Below, in pieces: positions 18,275-24,518 of a stretch of DNA of 64,000 nt. The translations under genes and the position numbers were made by a program. Numbering within the stretch: position 1 is the first letter of the stretch; each line of letters opens with the position of its first letter. The notes under the pieces are model-generated. The model was not told the origin of the DNA and did no database searches. It saw nothing but the letters and a program-made list of their open reading frames with translations. This DNA comes from Dehalococcoidales bacterium (GTDB lineage Bacteria; Chloroflexota; Dehalococcoidia; Dehalococcoidales; UBA3254). Location: assembly GCA_016926695.1 (NCBI GenBank), contig JAFGOB010000179.1, positions 1 through 64,000 on the forward strand, written 5' to 3'.

Positions 18275-19021
18275 ATGAGACTGGAAGGAAAGGTAGCCCT
18301 GGTTACCGGATCGGGTAGCGGAATCGGCCGTGCCACCGCCCTGCTTTTTGCCAAAGAGGGGGCTGATGTATGTGTCAATGACATCAACCTGCCCGGGGCC
18401 CGGGAGACCGTGGAGATGATCAAACCGCTGGGCAGAAAGGCCATAGCGGTCAAGGCCGATGTCTCCGAAGAAAAAGAGGTCATGGACATGGTCGACCGTA
18501 CGATCAAGGAACTGGGCGCGGTGGATATCCTGGTCAACAATGCCGGTATGGAAGGTTTCGGTCCCATTAAAGACTGTACCGTGGAAAATTGGGACAGGGT
18601 CATGGCCGTCAACCTGCGCGGCAATTTCCTCTGTGCCAAGCACTGCGGTCGCTGGATGATAGAGCATAACCACGGCAAGATCGTCAACATCTCGTCCCTG
18701 GCTGTACTGAGGTGTCCTGCCGGGATTATCCCCTATGCCGCGGCTAAGGCCGGGATCGTAAGGTTTACCCAGACTCTGGCCCTGGAGTGGGCCCCTTACC
18801 ATATCTATGTGAACTGTATTATCCCCGGCGGGATTAATACGCCCATGAGCCGGGCCCACGGCCCCATCGACCCCGCACGGATCAAAACGCTGATCCCTCT
18901 GGGACGCATCGGGGAGCCTGAGGATGTGGCCAAGGTAGCCCTGTTCTATGCTTCCTCCGATTCCGATTTCGTGTCCGGCACTGCCCTGCCCGTGGACGGC
19001 GGAGAGACCACTCGCTTCTAA
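18275..19021 (+). CDS. Short-chain dehydrogenase/reductase
   Basis: A 248-residue classical SDR. The cofactor loop TGSGSGIG is at residues 11-18, NNAG at 88-91, and the catalytic Ser141, Tyr154 and Lys158 (YAAAK) are all present. Asp36 at the end of the second strand favours NAD(H) over NADP(H). The PGG motif and a C-terminal VDGGETTRF are typical. The start has ggagga shortly before the ATG. It follows the UbiD and Mo-enzyme genes on the same strand, though 367 bases of repeats intervene, so it may have its own transcript. Phloroglucinol reductase is an SDR, which makes ring reduction a reasonable hypothesis here; a general hydroxyacid or alcohol dehydrogenase is equally allowed by sequence. 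Confidence 0.88.
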   Translation: MRLEGKVALVTGSGSGIGRATALLFAKEGADVCVNDINLPGARETVEMIKPLGRKAIAVKADVSEEKEVMDMVDRTIKELGAVDILVNNAGMEGFGPIKDCTVENWDRVMAVNLRGNFLCAKHCGRWMIEHNHGKIVNISSLAVLRCPAGIIPYAAAKAGIVRFTQTLALEWAPYHIYVNCIIPGGINTPMSRAHGPIDPARIKTLIPLGRIGEPEDVAKVALFYASSDSDFVSGTALPVDGGETTRF

Positions 19022-19323
19022 ACTAATACGGACACAATTGAATCAAATAGCACGGAGCATGAAAATATTGTCATGATGCGGCGATCAAGGGTTGCCGTGC
19101 CCGACGGGAGAGAAGGCGACGTCGGTATCCGGCATGATACCTCCGGAGGCTAAAAAATCAATTGACCTTTTTACGATATGGCCGATATTGAGCTCGCTGT
19201 ACGAATTCTCTTTGGCAGCCAGGATTTCAGGGATATCAGTAAAGTCTTCATCCGGAATGACCTGGACAGATAGGATTTTGATTGCGAATTAGCAGAAGAA
19301 TAAAAGCAGGAGAGTGGTAACAA
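19022..19323. other. 302-bp intergenic region with the second repeat copies
   Basis: It holds the second copy of the 23-bp direct repeat (19045-19067, three mismatches to 17962-17984) and the right inverted-repeat arm (19090-19120). A short frame from ATG at about 19177 (MADIELAVRILFGSQ...) ends at a TAG near 19272 and is too short to call. The right end carries agcaggagagtgg, the ribosome site of the flavoprotein gene. Confidence 0.6.
19090..19120 (-). repeat. Right arm of the inverted repeat flanking the SDR gene
   Basis: ggttgccgtgcccgacggg followed by agagaaggcgac; its reverse complement matches 18003-18035 with a few mismatches. Confidence 0.7.
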
Positions 19324-20841
19324 ATGGCTGAGAATACCGGCAGAAGGTTTGAGGTTCCCCGCCAACCCATCGCGGAGAAGGAGATCAAAGAAACATTCGA
19401 TACCGATGTGGTGGTGGTGGGTGCTGGGACGTCCGGTAAGGCTGCGGCCCTTTCCGCCGTACAGGCCGGGGCCAAAGTAATACAGATCGACAAGCATGTT
19501 ACCTACAGGTGGGGCGGCGGCATGATAGGCACTATAGACAGCCGTCTACAGAAAAAGCTGGGAGTTAAAATAGACAAGGATGAAGTCTGCCTTCAGCTTA
19601 TGAGGTGGTGTGGAAACAAGCCGGACCAGCGGTTGTATCGCGTCTGGGCGGACCACAGCGGGCCGGTCATGGACTGGCTGATGGATATCACCGAGCCCGA
19701 GGGCATCAAGACCCTGCCCATGCAGTGGCCGCGACCAGCCGGCTGGGATAACAGCCGGGAATACTACCCGGACTATCCGACAGCCCACTGTCACAGCGAT
19801 GGCAAAAACATCGGTCTCAATCACAGCCTGGCCCTTGAAATCGTGCAGAAGCGGGCCCTGGACCTGGGAGTGGAGATCCGCTACCGCACTCCTGCCGTCC
19901 AGCTTGTCAGGCAGCCTAACGGCAGGGTGATGGGAGTGATCGCCCGTGACAGTGAGCGCAACTATCTCAGGTTTAACGCACGCAAGGCCGTCATTCTCTG
20001 TACGGGCGATTACGGCAACAATCCCTGGATGGTGCAGCAGTACTGCCCGGAGGCCGTTGAAGTCGCCAGCACACGCAATATCTACATGACCCGCAACCGG
20101 GACCTGCTGGATGCCCCCGAGCCCATTAATGTGGGGGACGGCCAGCAGATGGCTATGGCGGTCGGGGCCATAATGGAGGAGGGCTTCGGCGCTCCTATGT
20201 CGCATGCCACCGTGCCCGCCGCCGGCGCCAACGCCTTCCTGCGCGTCAATATCCTGGGCGAACGCTATGAAAACGAGGACGTGCCGGCCCAGAGCCAGGC
20301 CAACTCGCTGGTCCGCCAGCCGGGTAAAAAGGTCTGGCAGGTCTTCGATGGCAAGTGGGAAAAAGACATACCCCGTATGGGCTTCGGACTGGGCACTTTC
20401 AATCAGCCGAATGACATAATAAGGAACAATATCGAAACCAATGCCCTCAAAGGCAATACCCTCAGGGAGCTGGCCTTGAGAATGGATGTGCCTTTCGATG
20501 CCTTCAGCAGCACCGTCGAAAGGATTAACCTGCTGGCCGGGCAGGGAAGAGACCCGGACTACGGCAAGCGACCGGACCGCCTGACCACGGTGGAAAAGCC
20601 GCCTTTTTATGCCAGCCTTGTCGAGCAGCACATCCTGGTAGTCCTGGGCGGCATTGTGACCAACCCCAGGTTCCAGGCCCTGGACAAAGACCGCCGGGTC
20701 ATCCCCGGCCTCTATATGGCGGGCAATACCGTCGGCAACCGCTTCGCCGTTGACTACCCTACCATGGTGGCGGGACTGAGCCACGGCTTCGCCTGGGTCT
20801 CCGGGCGTCTGACCGGCCTCTACGCGGCCGCGGAGACGTAA
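19324..20841 (+). CDS. FAD-dependent fumarate-reductase-like flavoprotein
   Basis: A 505-residue flavoprotein of the FAD_binding_2 group (succinate dehydrogenase/fumarate reductase, urocanate reductase and ketosteroid dehydrogenase relatives). The dinucleotide-binding motif is VVVVGAGTSGKAAALSA at about 29-45, with a negatively charged strand end shortly after. The C-terminal FAD contact is GLYMAGNTVGNRFAVDYPTM at about 464-483. No heme-binding CxxCH or quinone-anchor subunit is visible, so electrons probably come from a soluble donor. The likely reaction is reduction or formation of a C=C bond beside a carbonyl. It lies 302 bases after the SDR and on the same strand, which suggests a shared pathway for a cyclic or enone intermediate. 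Confidence 0.85.
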   Translation: MAENTGRRFEVPRQPIAEKEIKETFDTDVVVVGAGTSGKAAALSAVQAGAKVIQIDKHVTYRWGGGMIGTIDSRLQKKLGVKIDKDEVCLQLMRWCGNKPDQRLYRVWADHSGPVMDWLMDITEPEGIKTLPMQWPRPAGWDNSREYYPDYPTAHCHSDGKNIGLNHSLALEIVQKRALDLGVEIRYRTPAVQLVRQPNGRVMGVIARDSERNYLRFNARKAVILCTGDYGNNPWMVQQYCPEAVEVASTRNIYMTRNRDLLDAPEPINVGDGQQMAMAVGAIMEEGFGAPMSHATVPAAGANAFLRVNILGERYENEDVPAQSQANSLVRQPGKKVWQVFDGKWEKDIPRMGFGLGTFNQPNDIIRNNIETNALKGNTLRELALRMDVPFDAFSSTVERINLLAGQGRDPDYGKRPDRLTTVEKPPFYASLVEQHILVVLGGIVTNPRFQALDKDRRVIPGLYMAGNTVGNRFAVDYPTMVAGLSHGFAWVSGRLTGLYAAAET

Positions 20842-20847
20842 TTCTCT

Positions 20848-20890
20848 CATCCCTTCCCCCTCGATGGGGAAAGGTCACGATGAGGGTGAT
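20848..20890 (+). repeat. Dispersed intergenic repeat, copy 2
   Basis: catcccttccccctcgatgg followed by ggaaaggtcacgatgagggtgat; matches the copy at 18174-18215 apart from a few bases. It begins just after the flavoprotein stop. Confidence 0.7.
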
Positions 20891-20956
20891 TCAACCGGCT
20901 TCTTCCTTAGTGTATATAATATATTTATAAGCAGATGAGGGCCGGGGAGGCGGAGC

Positions 20957-21793
20957 ATGACTGACCCTATCAGGATAATAACCGACAGCACGGCGGATAT
21001 TCCCGTTGAAATAGCCCGGGAATACGGCATCGAAACGGTACCGATCTATGTCAGGTTCGGCGATCATGTTTACCGCGACGGTGTGGAACTTACCTCGGAA
21101 CAGTTCTATGAAAAGCTCAGGAGCTCGGAGGAGGTACCGTCTACCTCTCAGCCTTCACCGGAGGACTTCAGCCGGGTATTCAGCGAAGCTGCCGGTAAAT
21201 ACAGCGGTGCTGTATCTATCCATATCTCTTCCCGTATCAGCGGCACATACAACTCAGCCCTGCTGGCTAAAAATCTTCTAGCCTCCTCCTTTCCGGTGGA
21301 GGTGATAGATTCCCGCTTTAACTCGGCCGGACTGGCCCTGTGCGTTATGGCGGCAGCCAGAAGCGCCCGGGAGGGTAAGGACATCCGCCAGATCAAGCAG
21401 GATACCCTAAAAGCCATCCGTGAAATCGGGATGTTCGGCATGTTCGGCACCCTGAAATACCTGGCCAGAAGCGGAAGGGTCAATAAGGCCATCGCCATGG
21501 CCGGGAACTTCCTGAACGTCAAACCCCTCCTGACCTTTCATGAAGGTGAAGTGGTCAGGGCCGGGTTTGTACGTACGGTGCGCCAGGGCATGCAGCGTAT
21601 TCTCAACTACATAGAATCTAAACGGCCTGTCAGCGAGCTTATGCTGGTGCACAGCGCTGTCCCAGACCAGTGCGAAGAGTTAAAAGACAGGATAGAAGAG
21701 ATAGCGGAAATAAAAAACATCATCGTAAGCCAGCTCGGCGCAGCCCTGGGTGTACACGGCGGTCCGGGTGTGCTGCTGGTAGCTGTTAGGTGA
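20957..21793 (+). CDS. DegV family fatty-acid-binding protein
   Basis: A 278-residue DegV protein. These bind a fatty acid between two domains; in some bacteria a homologue (FakB) presents the fatty acid to a kinase for phospholipid synthesis. The opening IRIITDSTADIP, then TSQPSPEDF at about 61-69 and ISSRISGTYNSA at about 93-104 are the family signature contacts. The C-terminal GAALGVHGGPGVLLVAVR is also typical. The length matches the family (about 280). A purine-rich ggggaggcgg precedes the ATG. It is last in the forward gene run; no FakA kinase is nearby. Confidence 0.92.
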   Translation: MTDPIRIITDSTADIPVEIAREYGIETVPIYVRFGDHVYRDGVELTSEQFYEKLRSSEEVPSTSQPSPEDFSRVFSEAAGKYSGAVSIHISSRISGTYNSALLAKNLLASSFPVEVIDSRFNSAGLALCVMAAARSAREGKDIRQIKQDTLKAIREIGMFGMFGTLKYLARSGRVNKAIAMAGNFLNVKPLLTFHEGEVVRAGFVRTVRQGMQRILNYIESKRPVSELMLVHSAVPDQCEELKDRIEEIAEIKNIIVSQLGAALGVHGGPGVLLVAVR

Positions 21794-21852
21794 AACCAGC
21801 CCGGTTGCGACTAATCCTCTATTAAACTAAAATAGCCGGACCTGCCGGCCCG

Positions 21853-22386
21853 TTATTTATAAAACACCGGCCATAAAAAGGCATCCAGGACAAGGGTATG
21901 GAAGGCGAAGTAGCCGCTGCCGGCCACTGCCAGCCAGTACGGCAGGACAGGCTGCCGGGTCTGTAGACTGAGCAGTGCCCACAGCAGGGCGCAGGAGGAA
22001 AACCCGACCAGGAAGAGGACTATGCGTATCGCTGTCCAGGTATTGGGGTTGGGGGTATCAAAATTGCTGTAGGAAAGCGGCATCCACAGTGCTGAAAAAA
22101 GAAGTATGCCGGTGAAAATGGCGAAGAAGACCTCGAATCCGATGTTGCCGGCGACCTTGACATCCGCCGGTGCCAGCCGGAAAAGAACAAAATAGATTAA
22201 AAGGAAATAGCCTACGGCTGAGAGTATCATGGAAACGAAATAGAGCGAGCGTACCGTTCCTGTGATATTGCCCCACAGCACATCGGTATTGCCGGGATGT
22301 GAGACAAGCCCCTGGACATAGCTGCCTATTACGGCAGCGCCCCCGAATACGTTGATAATCAGCAGCATCAATTGCGGCGCGGACAT
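21853..22386 (-). CDS. Five-helix membrane protein of the heliorhodopsin operon
   Basis: A 177-residue integral membrane protein with about five hydrophobic helices (about residues 5-27, 47-71, 82-104, 115-140, 148-172) and almost no soluble part. No known family is recognised. It begins 19 bases after the stop of the selenoprotein candidate at 22406-22894, so it is almost certainly co-transcribed and perhaps translationally coupled. Position suggests a membrane partner of the heliorhodopsin or of the thiol peroxidase-like protein, but nothing in the sequence shows a catalytic or cofactor site; several histidines and tryptophans occur within or near helices. Confidence 0.78.
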   Translation of the reverse strand: MSAPQLMLLIINVFGGAAVIGSYVQGLVSHPGNTDVLWGNITGTVRSLYFVSMILSAVGYFLLIYFVLFRLAPADVKVAGNIGFEVFFAIFTGILLFSALWMPLSYSNFDTPNPNTWTAIRIVLFLVGFSSCALLWALLSLQTRQPVLPYWLAVAGSGYFAFHTLVLDAFLWPVFYK

Positions 22387-22405
22387 AATATTACTCCTCC
22401 CAGAC

Positions 22406-22894
22406 CTATTCTTCCCTTTTGGTATATGTCTGGTTTATCTGTTCCAGGATATCCTGTATCTTCCGGTTGGAGGGAATATCGCTCATGGTCTTACCATGGT
22501 GTTTGAAACGGACCCTTCCTTCACGGTCGATTACATAGAGCGCCGGCATCCTGCCGAGTTTGAGGATCTTCACCTCCTGTCCGTACAGTCCGGCAATCTT
22601 ATGATCCGGGTCTGGAATGCCCGGAAAGGGCATTTTTTCCCTTTGCCAGTACTCTTTAAAGGCTTTTTCGTCCTCCGGACCGGTAACGATTATTTCGGCC
22701 TTCCGTTCAACGAAAAGGGCATACTCATCACGCAACTGCGCCATATGCTTGCGCGTATAGGGTCAACCGAAGCCCCGGTTCAGGACAAGCACAATATTGA
22801 GCTTTCCCCTGTAATCTGCCAGACTGATGCGGCGGTCAGAGGCGTCGCTGCCTTCAAACTCAGGCGCTTTTTCCGCAGGTTCTTTCGCTAGCAT
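22406..22894 (-). CDS. Peroxiredoxin-like (AhpC/TSA) selenoprotein candidate, TGA at codon 44
   Basis: A standard stop-to-stop reading gives only 112 residues, but the same frame continues upstream through one TGA (22763-22765) to an ATG at 22894, giving 162 residues. The protein then reads as a thioredoxin-fold AhpC/TSA-like protein. KAPEFEGSDASDRRISLADYR comes first; the strand LNIVLVLNRGFG runs into the active site U-PYTRKHMAQLR, where relatives have Cys; IIVTGPEDEKAFKEYW and LLKLGRMPALYVIDREGRVRF-like elements follow. The TGA falls exactly on the nucleophile position, and no other lesion is present. A hairpin with a G in its loop lies 25 bases downstream (22726-22745). The predicted role is reduction of peroxides or disulfides. 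The alternative is a nonsense-mutated pseudogene. Confidence 0.75.
22726..22745 (-). promoter_or_regulatory. Candidate bacterial SECIS hairpin
   Basis: In the transcript, the bases after the UGA fold as U·G, A-U, U-A, mismatch, G·U, C-G, G-C, C-G closing an AGUU loop. The loop starts 25 nucleotides after the UGA and has G as its second base. This fits the loose bacterial SECIS consensus (a G in the first two loop positions, 16-37 nucleotides from the UGA). It was folded by eye only. Confidence 0.5.
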
Positions 22895-22955
22895 GCTTTC
22901 TCTTTTCCCCCCGCTACTTCCCTTCCGTTCGGGCGAATACTGGTTTATTAAGCAC

Positions 22956-23729
22956 CTACATCGGTCTCAGCGTACCGGCAAAGACCTGCCAGGCCAGGGC
23001 GGACTTGGCCAGAAGGCTCAGCAGGATGTAGGTCCTCTCGCCTAAAAGGTAATTATTCCATGGTCCCACCTTTCGATATTGCAGCCACATATTCAGGGCA
23101 AAGGTGAAGAAAAAGACAAAAAGAATAGGCAGTATGAAATATACGAAGGTGGGGACCGAACCGCTGGACTTGCTCAGAGAGCTGAAGAAATAGATGGCGA
23201 TGGCTATCCATGGCGCGATTCCGGCGATGCTGCCTACCGTGAAGGAAGTCCAGTTGGTTTCCCTGGTGGTTTGGTTGTGGACCTCCATAATCAATCCGCA
23301 GAGATTCATGACCGCTGTTAGCACAAAGGCCATGATCAAAGCTCCCAGATCATACATGCCGCACAGCATGCCGATCAGCACGATCATCAGTGATGCGCTC
23401 AGTGAGTATTCATACCAGCGGGCGTAGTTGATGCCTTTCCTGAGATTTTCCTTGTACCAGTTGAAGACGCCGGGCAGAACGATTGTGAAATGGGCGATGG
23501 CGGACAGCAGCAGGAATACCGCCACCAGGGGACCGAAACGCAGGTCCGCCAGGGTTTCGATTGCGGTAGAGAATTTTTGGGTTGCCGGGTTATAGCTGAT
23601 ATAGCTGAGGGTGACCGGCAGCGTAAAGTTATTGCTGAGGATAAAAATAAAAACAGCCTGGAGGAGGTGCAGTACCCCCATGATGGTATTGTAAACTCGT
23701 AAACGGTTCAGGTTCCTTTCACTGGCCAT
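22956..23729 (-). CDS. Heliorhodopsin
   Basis: A 257-residue seven-helix retinal protein of the heliorhodopsin family, which is inverted in the membrane relative to type 1 rhodopsins and is thought to act as a light sensor or regulator. The start is set at ATG 23729 because aaaggggg precedes it; an upstream ATG at 23795 adds 22 uncharacteristic residues. The retinal-binding Lys242 lies in LLSLLAKSALAWQVFAGTL, the family TM7 signature. Glu107 in RWYEYSLSASLM sits exactly at the counterion position of the founding member. ALNMWLQYRKVGPW matches the helix 6-7 loop. A TATAAT lies on its strand at 23880-23885. Two further genes follow closely. No retinal-synthesis gene is in the window. Confidence 0.92.
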   Translation of the reverse strand: MASERNLNRLRVYNTIMGVLHLLQAVFIFILSNNFTLPVTLSYISYNPATQKFSTAIETLADLRFGPLVAVFLLLSAIAHFTIVLPGVFNWYKENLRKGINYARWYEYSLSASLMIVLIGMLCGMYDLGALIMAFVLTAVMNLCGLIMEVHNQTTRETNWTSFTVGSIAGIAPWIAIAIYFFSSLSKSSGSVPTFVYFILPILFVFFFTFALNMWLQYRKVGPWNNYLLGERTYILLSLLAKSALAWQVFAGTLRPM

Positions 23730-23991
23730 TGAAGACCCCCTTTTAAACACTTTTCCTTCAGCCGGAACAAACAGTAATCCCCTTCCGGCATCCATAGCCG
23801 GGGTTTATTAAACTCTGTCTGGTGTTTGAAGGATATGAAAAGAAATATCCGTCTGATGTGTAAATACCGGTTAATTTTTATTATATTAAATCCCTGTACG
23901 TTTTGGTGAAAAAGCGCCGGGGAGAATAAAAAGGGTGAGTTACAGGGCCCTGGCGCCTGATTTCCGGTTGTATCTGCCGGATGATATAGTT

Positions 23992-24480
23992 CTAGGAATA
24001 CATTTTCCCCGGTCCGGTAGCGAAATGGAATATCGGCCTGTCTATCCTGAGTGATTTCAACGGGCAGTGGACTATCCCGGCCGGGATGAAAGCCATGAAA
24101 CTCTGGTTCATCAGGTTGCGCTCCCCGTCGATCCACAGCTCTATTATTCCCCCCAGATCGCCTGGGTCTTCGAAGTTCGTACCGAAGAAGGCTATAACCT
24201 CGTCATAGTTATGGGTATGAGGTTCGGGACTTCCCTGGCTCTCTTTGTCCGTAGGCCAGAACCAGACGCACTCAACATAAAAGGCACCTTTTATGACCTC
24301 GCTGTCAAGATACATCATGCGGGTACTGGTATCGGTGGGCAGTGAGCCTCCCCACGAAGGGAGTACCACATTCTTTTTGGGCTGGGTGATGATATACTTG
24401 CCGTGTTTGAATTCATCCATCTCATGTTCCTCTTGTCCGTTTTCCGGACCTGTAATTATGGTATTTGCCTGGTCTCCCAT
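23992..24480 (-). CDS. Small cupin-type metal-binding protein
   Basis: A 162-residue protein with a cupin-like metal site: HTHNYDE at about 98-104 gives the HxH...E set and AGIVHCP at about 133-139 the last histidine. It could be an isomerase, a dioxygenase or a binding protein. The ATG at 24480 has no strong ribosome site; an internal ATG at 24420 (MDEFKHGKYI) has agaggaa upstream and would give 142 residues, so the start is uncertain. It lies 38 bases after the stop of the second transhydroxylase-like gene and is probably co-transcribed, suggesting an accessory or follow-up step on the same aromatic substrate. Confidence 0.75.
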   Translation of the reverse strand: MGDQANTIITGPENGQEEHEMDEFKHGKYIITQPKKNVVLPSWGGSLPTDTSTRMMYLDSEVIKGAFYVECVWFWPTDKESQGSPEPHTHNYDEVIAFFGTNFEDPGDLGGIIELWIDGERNLMNQSFMAFIPAGIVHCPLKSLRIDRPIFHFATGPGKMYS

Positions 24481-24518
24481 AGCCCGCTTTAAGCATCCGC
24501 TTACACCGGGCCGGCTGC

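Noticed and set aside
19171..19497. Reverse frames at the start of the flavoprotein gene
   Set aside because: Shadows opposite a well-supported gene with FAD motifs.
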